Assembly: GCA_021324575.1 (NCBI GenBank)
Contig: JAJPIW010000019.1
Coordinates: 62,001-126,000 of the forward strand
Source of the DNA: Intrasporangiaceae bacterium
GTDB taxonomy: Bacteria > Actinomycetota > Actinomycetes > Actinomycetales > Dermatophilaceae
Reading direction: 5' to 3'
Length of the DNA stretch: 64,000 nucleotides
Each line of letters begins with the position of its first letter. Positions within the stretch are counted from its first letter, which is position 1. This document shows positions 40,349-53,301 of this stretch, piece by piece. The position numbers and the translations under genes were made by a program. Under the pieces are notes generated by a model. It worked only from the letters and a program-made list of their open reading frames with translations. It was not told the DNA's origin and searched no databases.

Positions 40349-42730
<2,382 letters not shown>

Positions 42731-42765
42731 CCTGAACCTGCACCGCCCGACCGGGACGGGATCAG

Positions 42766-42771
42766 TAGGGT
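42766..42771 (+). promoter_or_regulatory. -10 box (TAGGGT), leaderless start at 42779
   Basis: TAGGGT is followed by GACCGCC and ATG 42779, a recurrent arrangement in this window. Confidence 0.55.
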
Positions 42772-42778
42772 GACCGCC

Positions 42779-43921
42779 ATGGACCTGCCCCGCAGCGAAG
42801 TCGACCCTGACGGCCTTCTCGAGTACTCGGTGGTCTTCACCGACCGCTCGCTCAACCACATGTCACACCGGTTCGCCGGGGTGATGGAGGAGATCCTCCA
42901 GATCCTTCGCACCACCTACAACGCCCAGTCCGCAGCCGTCGTCTCAGGTGGCGGAACGTTCGCCATGGAAGCGGTGGCACGGCAGGTCGCCGGCGGCCGG
43001 CGCACCCTCGTCGTCCGCAACGGGTACTTCTCCTACCGCTGGTCCCAGATCCTGGAGACCGGCGCGATCACCGACCAGATCACGGTGTGCCCGGCAGCGC
43101 CGGACTCCGAGCGTCGCGATGCTGCCTGGTCGCCCATGCCCGTCGACGAGCTCGTCGAGCAGATCCGCGACGTGCGCCCGGAGGTCGTCTTCGCCGCGCA
43201 CGTCGAGACGGCCTCGGGGATCCTGCTGCCCGACGACTACATCCGGACCGCCGCGGCGGCCGTTCACGAGGTCGGGGGACTGTTCGTGCTGGACTGTGTG
43301 GCCTCCGGCGCGATCTGGGTGGACATGGAGGACCTCGGCGTCGACCTGCTCCTCAGCGCGCCGCAGAAGGGCTGGAGCGGATCGCCGTGCGCCGGCTACG
43401 TCATGGTGGGGGAGCGGGGCCGTGCCGCCATCGAGGAGTCGACCTCCTCGAGCTTTGCGCTGGATCTCAAGAGGTGGCTCGCGATCTCCGACGGGTATGC
43501 CGCGGGCCGGCACGGCTACCACGCGACCATGCCGACGGATGCGTTGGAGCACAACGCGGCCCAGATGCGCGAGACCGTCGACCGCGGGCTGGACGTCATG
43601 CGGGGGGCCCAGGAGGAGCTCGGAACACGGGTCCGCCGACTGCTGGCCGACCGCGGCTTCGCCTCGGTGGCCGCGGACGGGTTCGCCGCGCCGTCCGTCG
43701 TTGTCGTGCACACCGCTGATCCCGACCTCAAGAACGGCGCGCGGTTCATCGAGGCGGGCCTGCAGATCGCCGGGGGAGTGCCCCTCATGTGTGGCGAGCC
43801 CGAGGACTTCTCGACCTTCCGGCTCGGCCTGTTCGGGCTGGACAAGCTCGGTGACATCGACGGGACGGTCGCCCGGCTCGAGGCTGCCCTGGACCGGATC
43901 GGCGCCGTCACGCCCGCCTAG
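42779..43921 (+). CDS. Class V aminotransferase (PLP-dependent)
   Basis: 380 residues. Fold-type I enzyme of the serine/alanine-glyoxylate aminotransferase group: AAVVSGGGTFAMEAVARQ (phosphate-binding loop), VVRNGYFSYRW, FAAHVETASGILLPDDYI, LFVLDCVASGAIWVDM (Asp for the PLP ring nitrogen) and LLSAPQKGWSGSP with the Schiff-base Lys. C-terminal substrate domain ends FRLGLFGLDKLGDIDGTVARLE. The class is clear; the donor and acceptor are not. Likely single gene with its own leaderless promoter, ending at a strong bidirectional terminator. Confidence 0.9.
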   Translation: MDLPRSEVDPDGLLEYSVVFTDRSLNHMSHRFAGVMEEILQILRTTYNAQSAAVVSGGGTFAMEAVARQVAGGRRTLVVRNGYFSYRWSQILETGAITDQITVCPAAPDSERRDAAWSPMPVDELVEQIRDVRPEVVFAAHVETASGILLPDDYIRTAAAAVHEVGGLFVLDCVASGAIWVDMEDLGVDLLLSAPQKGWSGSPCAGYVMVGERGRAAIEESTSSSFALDLKRWLAISDGYAAGRHGYHATMPTDALEHNAAQMRETVDRGLDVMRGAQEELGTRVRRLLADRGFASVAADGFAAPSVVVVHTADPDLKNGARFIEAGLQIAGGVPLMCGEPEDFSTFRLGLFGLDKLGDIDGTVARLEAALDRIGAVTPA

Positions 43922-43942
43922 CCAGCCCTTACCGGCATACGG

Positions 43943-43990
43943 CGACGGCCCGGCCGAACCTCGACATCGCGAGGTTCGGCCGGGCCGTCG
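43943..43990. terminator. 21-bp perfect hairpin, bidirectional terminator
   Basis: Arms 43943-43963 and 43970-43990 are perfectly complementary with loop ACATCG. It lies 21 nt after the aminotransferase stop and 12 nt after the FdhF/YdeP stop of the opposite strand, so it probably serves both. Confidence 0.85.
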
Positions 43991-44002
43991 GCACGAGCCA
44001 GA

Positions 44003-46447
<2,445 letters not shown>

Positions 46448-46824
46448 ATGGATCCCGTCCTGGGGGTCGAGGAAAGCCGCACAAACCGTGCATCAGCGGG
46501 GCACTTGACGGTCGACAAGCCGTGTCGGCCATGCACCAAAGAGTGGTTGACACGTCGTGCGTCGATGGTAGCCACGAGACCTGCGAGACACCCGGCCGCC
46601 ACGGGTGCAGAACGCCGATAATCGACATTATGTCAAGTGATTGACGGGCGACCGATGCAGACCTTCCCCGCGGGTGCCGATCCAGAGCGTCCAGACATCC
46701 GCAGGTGCGGTCAGATGAAGTAGAGCGTCTCCCGCATCTGCTGAGTGGGTTGTCCAGGGTGCCGATCATCGCGACTTATGGCCTGAGTGACGTTCGCGAT
46801 CTGCACCCGTCGCTGCCGACACGT
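46448..46824. other. Divergent regulatory region of the molybdenum locus
   Basis: No gene seen. It must carry the promoter of the FdhF/YdeP gene on the minus strand. An inverted repeat GTCAA-GTGA-TTGAC lies at 46632-46645 in an A/T-richer patch (46615-46645), with TTGACA readable on the minus strand at 46636-46631. TTGACA also occurs on the plus strand at 46547. No matching -10 boxes at 16-18 nt were found. Confidence 0.5.
46632..46645. promoter_or_regulatory. Inverted repeat, possible operator upstream of FdhF/YdeP
   Basis: GTCAAGTGATTGAC: 5-bp perfect half-sites with a 4-nt spacer, 185 nt upstream of the start on the minus strand. Its A/T-rich setting is unusual here. Operator role is inference. 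Confidence 0.35.
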
Positions 46825-46830
46825 TAACGT
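46825..46830 (+). promoter_or_regulatory. -10 box (TAACGT), leaderless start at 46837
   Basis: TAACGT is exactly 6 nt before GTG 46837. Confidence 0.5.
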
Positions 46831-46836
46831 CGGACT

Positions 46837-47220
46837 GTGAGCCTGCGGATAGGTCTGTCAGCCGAGTTCGAGATCCAGGTCGGGCCGTCCGACACCGCCA
46901 CAGCGGTCGGTAGCGGCGACCTGGAGGTCCTCGGGACCCCGCGCGTGGTGGCCCTGGTCGAGCAGGCCACCGTGCAAGCGGTCTCAGGGCACCTGTCCCC
47001 CGGCCAGACCACCGTCGGGACCGAGATTGCGCTCCGACATCGCCGGGCGAGCCTTCCCGGCGCGCGCGTCGTTGTCGCGGCCGAGCTCGTCGAGGTCGAT
47101 GGGAGCCGGCTCGGGTTCCGCGTCACCGCCCACGAGCAGGGAGCCCTCGTCGCGGACGGGACCGTGCATCGTGCCGTCGTGGACAGTGACCGGTTCATGC
47201 GCGGCCTTATGAGTCGATAA
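46837..47220 (+). CDS. Hotdog thioesterase, fluoroacetyl-CoA thioesterase (FlK)-like
   Basis: 127 residues, GTG start. Hotdog pattern: FEIQVGPSDTATAVGSGDLEVLGTP, then the helix RVVALVEQATVQAVSGHL, GQTTVGTEIALRHRRASLPG (the conserved GxxxVG...H region of FlK-like thioesterases) and VVVAAELVEVDGSRLGFRVTA. Glu in LVEQAT fits the family's catalytic acid. It likely hydrolyses small acyl-CoA esters; substrate unknown. Located between the oxidoreductase and the mod genes, 78 nt before the regulator, which has its own weak -10 (TTAGAT at 47286). A link to molybdenum is not evident. Confidence 0.82.
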   Translation: MSLRIGLSAEFEIQVGPSDTATAVGSGDLEVLGTPRVVALVEQATVQAVSGHLSPGQTTVGTEIALRHRRASLPGARVVVAAELVEVDGSRLGFRVTAHEQGALVADGTVHRAVVDSDRFMRGLMSR

Positions 47221-47298
47221 CCGAAATATCGCACCCGAGCGACCGCAAGATCGGCTGCACTGGTCTGAGCCCACCGCACATGCGGTTAGATGTGCCTC

Positions 47299-47733
47299 AT
47301 GCCGTCTTATGCCGTCAAAGAAGCCGCAGACCTGCTCGGGGTCAGCGACGACACCGTCCGACGCTGGATCGACGCCGGGAAGCTGCAGGCTGCCGACCGC
47401 GCAGAGCACAACGGACGGGTTGCCATCGACGGTGCCGTGCTGGCCAAGTTCGCCCAGCAGCTGGCCGCCGAGGCACCCACCCCGGAGGCCCGCCCCGTCG
47501 TCTCGGAGTCCGCACGCAACCGGTTCACCGGGCTGGTGACGCGGGTCGTCCGCGACACCGTCATGGCGCAGGTCGACATCCAGGCCGGACCGCACCGCAT
47601 CGTCTCCCTCATGAGCCGGGAGGCCGCAGACGACCTCGGCCTCGAGCCCGGCGTGCTGGCCATCGCGGCCGTCAAGTCCACCAACGTCGTCATCGAAGTA
47701 CCGGGCCCCCACCGAATGGAGAACCACTCATGA
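47299..47733 (+). CDS. HTH-Mop (TOBE) molybdate-responsive regulator
   Basis: 144 residues. Residues 1-50 are a MerR/excisionase-like helix-turn-helix (YAVKEAADLLGVSDDTVRRWIDAGKL). Residues about 70-140 are a Mop/TOBE domain: SARNRFTGLVTRVVRDTVMAQVDIQAG, ISLMSREAADDLGLEPG-like SLMSREAADDLGLEPGVLAIA and VKSTNVVIEVPGP, which binds molybdate. It does the job of ModE in many actinobacteria: sensing molybdate and controlling modABC (inference from domains and place). The stop overlaps modA by 4 nt. Start at ATG 47299, not the ATG-like codon 3 codons upstream. Confidence 0.9.
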   Translation: MPSYAVKEAADLLGVSDDTVRRWIDAGKLQAADRAEHNGRVAIDGAVLAKFAQQLAAEAPTPEARPVVSESARNRFTGLVTRVVRDTVMAQVDIQAGPHRIVSLMSREAADDLGLEPGVLAIAAVKSTNVVIEVPGPHRMENHS

Positions 47734-48551
47734 CCCGTATGCCGTACCGCCACCTCGCCGCAGCCGCCGTCCTGGCGACCGCGCTCGCCACCACGGCGTG
47801 TGGCTCCAGTGGCGACTCGGGGGCGAGCAGCACCACGACCTCGACGACCTCCTCGACCACGTCCTCCGCGGCCGCGGTGTCCGGCACGGTCACGGTGTTT
47901 GCCGCCGCCTCGCTCAAGGAGGCGTTCACGACCCTGGGCACCCAGTTCGAGTCGGCCCACCCCGGCACCAAGGTCGTCTTCAACTTCGGTCCGAGCTCGG
48001 GCCTGGCGACGAGCATCGTCGGCGGTGCCCCGGCGGACGTCTTCGCCTCGGCGAGCCAGAAGAACATGGACCAGGTCACCGCCGCCAGCCTCGCGACCAA
48101 CCCCACGCCGTTCGTCAGCAACGTCATGGAGATCGCTGTGCCCGCCGCCAACCCGGCCCACATCGACTCCGTCGACGACCTGGCGAAAGCCGGGGTCAAG
48201 GTGGCCCTCTGTCAGGCCCAGGTCCCGTGTGGCACTGTTGCCGCCAAGGTCTTCAGCAACGCCAAGCTCACCGTCAAGCCCGTCTCCCAGGAGGTCGACG
48301 TGAAGTCCGTCCTCACCAAGGTGAGCCTCGGCGAGGTCGACGCGGGCGTGGTCTATGTGACCGACGTCCGCACGGCCGGCGACAAGGTCAAGGGCATCGA
48401 GATCCCGAGCGACGTCAACGCGTCGACGACCTACCCGATCGTCACCCTGACCAAGGCCCCCAACGCCGCGGCTGCCGCAGCGTTCACGGCATACGTGCTG
48501 TCGGCCGACGGCCAGGCCGTCCTGACGGCGGATGGTTTTGCCAAGCCCTGA
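47730..48551 (+). CDS. modA: Molybdate ABC transporter substrate-binding lipoprotein
   Basis: 273 residues. Lipoprotein signal peptide with lipobox LATTAC at residues about 19-24, then a Ser/Thr-rich linker to about residue 50. The ModA core follows: VSGTVTVFAAASLKEAFTTLG, VVFNFGPSSGLATSIVGGAPADVFASAS, VSNVMEIAVPAANPAHI, EVDAGVVYVTDVRTAGDKVKGIEIP and YPIVTLTKAPN. The Ser residues of AASLKEAF and GPSSGL bind the oxyanion. It is anchored outside the membrane by Lnt-type acylation. Overlaps modB by 20 nt. Confidence 0.95.
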   Translation: MTRMPYRHLAAAAVLATALATTACGSSGDSGASSTTTSTTSSTTSSAAAVSGTVTVFAAASLKEAFTTLGTQFESAHPGTKVVFNFGPSSGLATSIVGGAPADVFASASQKNMDQVTAASLATNPTPFVSNVMEIAVPAANPAHIDSVDDLAKAGVKVALCQAQVPCGTVAAKVFSNAKLTVKPVSQEVDVKSVLTKVSLGEVDAGVVYVTDVRTAGDKVKGIEIPSDVNASTTYPIVTLTKAPNAAAAAAFTAYVLSADGQAVLTADGFAKP

Positions 48552-49377
48552 GCCGCGATCGGCCCAGCAGGTCCGCTCACTGACCGATCGCGGTCGGGCT
48601 CCCTGGCCCTTGGCCATCCCGGCCGCGATCGGCGCGACCTTCCTGCTCCTGCCCCTCCTCGGTCTGCTCGTCCGCGCACCCTGGCGCGGGCTGCTACGGA
48701 TCCTCGCTGACGACACGGTTCGTCAGGCGCTGCTGCTCTCACTGTTCAGCGCCACGGCGGCGACCGCCGTGGCCGTCGTCCTCGGCGTGCCGCTGGCCTG
48801 GGTCCTGGCTCGCTCGACGGGTCGGGCCAGTGCCCTGCTCCGTGGCTTGGTGACCCTCCCCCTCGTCCTGCCACCCGTGGTCGGCGGCGTCGCGCTGCTC
48901 CTCGTCCTCGGCCGCACCGGCCTGGTCGGACGGTGGCTGGACGCGTGGTTCGGGTTCACCCTCCCGTTCACGACCGCCGGCGTCGTCGTCGCCGAGACGT
49001 TCGTCGCGATGCCGTTCCTCGTCATCACCCTCGAAAGCGCGTTCCGGTCGGCGGACCGCGGTCTGGAGGAGGCCGCCTTCACCCTGGGCGCGTCTCGGCT
49101 CACCGTGTTCCGCCGGGTGACCCTCCCCCTCGTGGCCCCGGCGCTCGGAGCAGGCGCTGTCCTGTGCTGGGCTCGCGCGCTCGGCGAGTTCGGTGCCACG
49201 ATCACCTTCGCCGGCAACTTCCCCGGCAAGACCCAGACCATGCCGCTGGCGGTCTACCTCGCCATGGAGACCGATCCCGAGGCGGCGATCGCTCTGTCAC
49301 TCGTCCTCCTCGCCGTCTCGATCGCGGTCCTCGCCGGACTCCGCGAGCGCTGGCTGGGGTCCGGGGCTGCCCGATGA
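48532..49377 (+). CDS. modB: Molybdate ABC transporter permease
   Basis: 281 residues with six membrane spans. The binding-protein-dependent transport (EAA) loop is RSADRGLEEAAFTLGASRLTVFRRVTLPLVAPAL. Typical ModB segments: VTLPLVLPPVVGGVALLLVLG, LGEFGATITFAGNFPGKTQTMPLAVYLAME. The start overlaps the modA end by 20 nt in another frame, and its stop overlaps modC by 4 nt. The first 20 residues are a non-hydrophobic extension, so a later start is possible. Confidence 0.93.
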   Translation: MVLPSPEPRSAQQVRSLTDRGRAPWPLAIPAAIGATFLLLPLLGLLVRAPWRGLLRILADDTVRQALLLSLFSATAATAVAVVLGVPLAWVLARSTGRASALLRGLVTLPLVLPPVVGGVALLLVLGRTGLVGRWLDAWFGFTLPFTTAGVVVAETFVAMPFLVITLESAFRSADRGLEEAAFTLGASRLTVFRRVTLPLVAPALGAGAVLCWARALGEFGATITFAGNFPGKTQTMPLAVYLAMETDPEAAIALSLVLLAVSIAVLAGLRERWLGSGAAR

Positions 49378-50504
49378 GCCGGACCATCGCGTATGCCGGT
49401 CCCGTCCGGTCCGGGCGCCGCGGGCTCGCCTTGACCGGACGGGTCAGTCGTGGCGACTTCGATGTCACGGTGGCCATCGAGGCCCGTCCCGGCGAGGTGC
49501 TGGCGATCCTCGGACCCAACGGCGCCGGCAAGTCGACTCTGCTGCGGGCCATCGCCGGGCTCTCGCCGCTCGCGGACGGGCGGATCACCCTGGACGGGCT
49601 GACCCTCGACGACACGGCTACCGGTGAGTTCCTCGCGCCGCAGGAGCGTCCGGTGGCCGTCGTCTTCCAGGACCAGCGGCTGTTTCCCCACCTCAGCGTC
49701 ACCGACAACGTCGCCTTCTCGGCCCGGTCCGGCGGCACCGACCGGCGGGTGGCCAAGGCCCGCGCTCTGGAGTGGCTCGGGCGGCTCGGGCTGAGTGACC
49801 TCGCCGATCGCCGTCCACGGGCCCTGTCCGGAGGGGAGGCTCAGCGGGTCGCCCTGGCGCGGGCGCTGGCCTCCGAACCCCGAGCCCTGCTCATGGACGA
49901 ACCCATGTCGGCGCTGGACTCCCGCACCCGGGTGGAGGTGCGGGCCGAGCTGCGTCGGCACCTGCGGACCTTCGAGGGTCCGGTCCTGCTCGTCACCCAC
50001 GACCCGCTGGAGGCGATGATCCTGGCCGACCGGATCGTCGTCGTCGAGGCAGGTCGGGTCGTCCAGCAGGGCACCCCGGTCGAGGTCGCGCGACACCCTC
50101 GCACCGACTACGTCGCTCGCCTCGTCGGGCTCAACCTGTATGCCGGTACCTTCGACGCGGCGACCGGCAGCGTGGCACTGGACGGTGGCGGCAAGCTGGT
50201 GACCACCTCGGGGCCGGACGCCGGCGAGCCTGCCCTCCGGGGCGAGCGAGCCCTCGTGGTCCTGCGCCCGTCGGCGATCACCGTCCACCCGGACCATCCG
50301 GGACCGGGCAGCGCACGCAACGTGTGGTCCGGTGAGGTGGTCGACCTCGAGCTGGTCGCCGACCGGGTCAGGGTCCAGGTGGTCGGACCGCCCGATGCCC
50401 TCGTCGACCTCACGGCGGCCGCAGTGGCCGAGCTCGACCTGCACCCTGGCTCCAGAGTCTGGCTGTCGGCCAAGGCCACCGAGACCGAGGCCTTCGCCGA
50501 ATAG
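49374..50504 (+). CDS. modC: Molybdate ABC transporter ATP-binding protein
   Basis: 376 residues. Walker A LGPNGAGKSTLL, Q-loop VVFQDQRLFPHLSVTDNV, signature LSGGEAQRVALARAL, Walker B ALLMDEPMSALD and H-loop LLVTHDPLEAMIL. The C-terminal 130 residues hold TOBE-like regulatory strands (VLRPSAITVHPDHPG, VWSGEVVDLELVADRVRVQV). The subunit powers molybdate uptake. Last gene of the mod operon. The next gene begins 10 nt later but has its own -10 box. Confidence 0.94.
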   Translation: MSRTIAYAGPVRSGRRGLALTGRVSRGDFDVTVAIEARPGEVLAILGPNGAGKSTLLRAIAGLSPLADGRITLDGLTLDDTATGEFLAPQERPVAVVFQDQRLFPHLSVTDNVAFSARSGGTDRRVAKARALEWLGRLGLSDLADRRPRALSGGEAQRVALARALASEPRALLMDEPMSALDSRTRVEVRAELRRHLRTFEGPVLLVTHDPLEAMILADRIVVVEAGRVVQQGTPVEVARHPRTDYVARLVGLNLYAGTFDAATGSVALDGGGKLVTTSGPDAGEPALRGERALVVLRPSAITVHPDHPGPGSARNVWSGEVVDLELVADRVRVQVVGPPDALVDLTAAAVAELDLHPGSRVWLSAKATETEAFAE

Positions 50505-50507
50505 TCT
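50502..50507 (+). promoter_or_regulatory. -10 box (TAGTCT), leaderless start at 50515
   Basis: TAGTCT overlaps the modC stop and is 7 nt before ATG 50515 (TAGTCT-GACCGCC-ATG, like the box at 42766). Confidence 0.5.
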
Positions 50508-50514
50508 GACCGCC

Positions 50515-51339
50515 ATGACGTTCTCGATCGTCGCCCGGCAGGGCAACGCCTACGGCATCGCGGTCGCGAGCAAGTTCCTCGCTGTCGGCTCGGTGGTCCC
50601 TGGTGCCCGGCTCGGCGTCGGCGCCGTCGCGACCCAGTCCTTCGCCCGCGTCGCGTACATCCCCGAGCTGCTGGAGTCGCTCGCCTCGGGCCAGGACGCG
50701 GCGGCCGCACTGCAGTCGAGGACGGCTGCGGACGACCTGCGAGCCGAGCGCCAGGTCGGCGTCGTCGGCTCCCAGGACGCGGCCACCTTCACCGGCTCCG
50801 GCTGTATGCCGTGGGCGGGCGGGGTATGCGCCAGCGGCGACGACACGGCATACGCGATCCAGGGCAACATCCTCGTCGGACCCGAGGTGGTCCGCGACAT
50901 GGAGGCCGCGTGGCTCGGGTCCGCGGGGCAGGGCCTCACCTCACGGCTGCTGGTCGCCCTGCTCGCCGGCGACGCGGCAGGAGGCGACGCCCGGGGACGG
51001 CAGAGCGCCGCCCTGTATGCCGTGGAGCCGGGCGAGGGCTATGACGCCAGTGGTGTGCTCGCCGACTTGAGGGTCGACGACCACCCAAGCGCACCAACGG
51101 AACTGGCCCGCATCCACGAGCTGCATACGCTCTACTTCGGCCGCCCAGAAGGCGTCCGACCACTTGCGGGCGACCTCGGCGCCGAGGTCCGACGCCGCCT
51201 GGACGCACTCGGCCTCAGCGGCGGTGAGACCGCCGAGGACCTGGCCCGCTGGGCCGGCGAGGTCAACCTGGAGATGCGCCTCTCCCCCGACGGCATCGAC
51301 CGGCGGGTTCTCGTCGAGCTGCGGGCCGCCACGCCGTGA
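50515..51339 (+). CDS. DUF1028 domain protein (Ntn-hydrolase-like)
   Basis: 274 residues. DUF1028 pattern: MTFSIVARQGNAYGIAVASKFLAVGSVVP, GVGAVATQSFARVAYIPELLE, RQVGVVGSQDAATFTGSGCMPWAGGV, AIQGNILVGPEVVRDMEAAW and GDARGRQSAALYAVEPGEGY. The N-terminal MTFS with Ser near the start and the four-layer pattern resemble Ntn hydrolases. Catalytic role unproven in the family. A C-terminal segment (residues about 215-265) resembles a peptidoglycan-type extension seen in some members. Its stop directly abuts the stop of the amylosucrase gene on the other strand, without a gap. Confidence 0.88.
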   Translation: MTFSIVARQGNAYGIAVASKFLAVGSVVPGARLGVGAVATQSFARVAYIPELLESLASGQDAAAALQSRTAADDLRAERQVGVVGSQDAATFTGSGCMPWAGGVCASGDDTAYAIQGNILVGPEVVRDMEAAWLGSAGQGLTSRLLVALLAGDAAGGDARGRQSAALYAVEPGEGYDASGVLADLRVDDHPSAPTELARIHELHTLYFGRPEGVRPLAGDLGAEVRRRLDALGLSGGETAEDLARWAGEVNLEMRLSPDGIDRRVLVELRAATP

Positions 51340-53289
51340 TCAGGTGTCGTTGGCCGGGCGGTCGACGACCCACCACGCGGCATACGGGCCGAGCCAGACC
51401 TGCCCGTCGGCACCCCAGGTGACCATGTGCCCGCCGAGCGCGTTGACCGGCGCCGTCATCCCCGCCGCGGTGAAGTGCTCGGAGGGGAAGGGTCGCCAGC
51501 CGTCGGTCACGTTGTAGAGCCCGATGAGCGGGCCGCTCGGGTGCCGTTTGACGACCGCAAGGACGCCGTCGTCGACGCCGGGGATGACGTGGGCGACGGC
51601 CGAGGCGTGGAGCTCGGGCAGGGCGGCCCGGACGCGCGCGAGATGGGCCAGGGAGCTGAACACCTTGCCCGCGATGGTGGTCAGGTCGTCCCGGGTCGCG
51701 GCCAGCGTCCAGTCCAGCCGCGGACGGTGCGCCCAGCGGTTGTCCTCCTCGTGACCGGGCTCGGCGGCCCAGGCGGGGTCGTCGGGCATCGCGAGCTCGT
51801 CGCCGCTCCAGATCACCGGCAGACCACCCCAGCCGTAGACCAGGGCGTGGGCCAGGAAGAGACGAGCGAGCCCCTCCTCGCGGGCCGGGGCGCCGGCGAT
51901 CGTCGGGTCGAGGCCCACCAGCGAAGCCGCCGTCCCACTCGTCCGCTTGTCGCCGGTCTCCGGGTTGAACTGGAAGACCAGGCCCCTCCCCCACGACCCG
52001 GGGAAGTCACCGGCAAACCAGTCCGCGAGGTAGCGCCGGTGCTCGAAGCCGTTGACCCCGGCGTCCGCGGCGTCGCCGTCGTCGATCGCCCAGCCGATGT
52101 CGTCGTGGCACCGCAGGTAGGTGATCCAGGTACCACCGGGCGGTGACTCCGGCAGTGCCCCGAGGGCCTGCTTGGCCAGTCGCGCGTCACCCGTCGCGAG
52201 CATGCTCCAGGCCTGCACCATGAGCGAGTTGTGGTAGGCGAGGTCGCTCACCCTGCCCACATGCCGACCGGTGCCGAGGTACGGGACCAGGTCGCGCGGG
52301 CCGACGATGGCCTCGGCCTTGAAAACTGTTGCGGGGCAAGCGATTCGGGCGACGGCGCGAAGGACCTGAGTCAGCTCGTGGACCTCTGGCTGGTTCTGGC
52401 AGTTGGTGCCGAGCCGCTTCCAGGTGAACGCGATGGCATCGAGGCGCAGCACCTCCACGCCGAGGTTGGCGAGGAAGCAGATGATGTCGGCGTACTCGAC
52501 GAGGACCTCGGGGTTGGCCCAGTCGACGTCCCACTGCCACTCGTTGAACGTCGTCCACACCCACCCGCGGACGTCGTGGTCCCAGGTGAAGTTGCCGGGC
52601 GCGAAGTCGGGGAACACCTCGGGCAGCGTGGCCTCGAAGGCGTCCGGCTCGGTGCGGTCGGGGAAGATCCGGAAATAGTCCAGGTAACGCTGCTCCCCCG
52701 CCTGCGCCCGGCGGGCCCACTCGTGCTCCTTGGCGACATGGTTGAGCACGAGGTCCAGGACCACCGAGATCCCTTGTGCCTGAAGCGAGCTGGTGAGGTT
52801 GCGCAGGTCGTCGGTGGTGCCGAGGTCGGGCCGGATGGTCCGGTAGTCGGCCACGGCATACCCGCCGTCGTTGTCGCCGTCCCGGGGAAGCAGCAGCGGC
52901 ATGAGGTGCAGGTAGCGCACGCCGAGCTCGGCGAGGTAGTCGGCCTTGCCCGCGACCGCCGACAGGTCGCCGGCGAACCGCTCGGCGTAACACGCGTAGC
53001 CGACCATCTCGGGGCGCTGCAGCCAGTCCGGCTCGAGCAACCGGCGTTGGTCCAGGTCGCGGAGGTCCTCGGGCCGGACGCCGTATGCCGTGGCCGCCAG
53101 CCCGACGAGCCGGGCCCCGAGCTCGTCGGCCCGCCCGGGGTAGATCGCCTCGAGCGCGGACCGCAGGTCGGGCCACCAGCGCTCGACGCGCAGGCCGATG
53201 GTGCGACGGTCGTCAGGGGCGTCCGGCAGGGCCGCGACGATGGCGGCCTCGACGGCCGCGGGCAGGGTGAGCAGGGTCATGGAGGTCAT
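51340..53289 (-). CDS. Amylosucrase-type GH13 enzyme
   Basis: 649 residues. An N-terminal helical domain (to about residue 95) is followed by the GH13 barrel: DGDNDGGYAVADYRTIRPDLG, VLDLVLNHVAKEHEWA, VEVLRLDAIAFTWKRLGT (nucleophile Asp), ATVFKAEAIVG (acid/base Glu) and YLRCHDDIGWAID (transition-state Asp). Amylosucrase hallmarks are the helical N-domain, YFRIFPDRTEPDAFE, and the inserted B-prime region after CHDDIGW. Family enzymes make alpha-1,4-glucan from sucrose; sucrose hydrolase is the alternative. No signal peptide, so cytosolic. It stands alone without sugar transport genes. Confidence 0.88.
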   Translation of the reverse strand: MTSMTLLTLPAAVEAAIVAALPDAPDDRRTIGLRVERWWPDLRSALEAIYPGRADELGARLVGLAATAYGVRPEDLRDLDQRRLLEPDWLQRPEMVGYACYAERFAGDLSAVAGKADYLAELGVRYLHLMPLLLPRDGDNDGGYAVADYRTIRPDLGTTDDLRNLTSSLQAQGISVVLDLVLNHVAKEHEWARRAQAGEQRYLDYFRIFPDRTEPDAFEATLPEVFPDFAPGNFTWDHDVRGWVWTTFNEWQWDVDWANPEVLVEYADIICFLANLGVEVLRLDAIAFTWKRLGTNCQNQPEVHELTQVLRAVARIACPATVFKAEAIVGPRDLVPYLGTGRHVGRVSDLAYHNSLMVQAWSMLATGDARLAKQALGALPESPPGGTWITYLRCHDDIGWAIDDGDAADAGVNGFEHRRYLADWFAGDFPGSWGRGLVFQFNPETGDKRTSGTAASLVGLDPTIAGAPAREEGLARLFLAHALVYGWGGLPVIWSGDELAMPDDPAWAAEPGHEEDNRWAHRPRLDWTLAATRDDLTTIAGKVFSSLAHLARVRAALPELHASAVAHVIPGVDDGVLAVVKRHPSGPLIGLYNVTDGWRPFPSEHFTAAGMTAPVNALGGHMVTWGADGQVWLGPYAAWWVVDRPANDT

Positions 53290-53301
53290 TGAACCGCAGC
53301 G

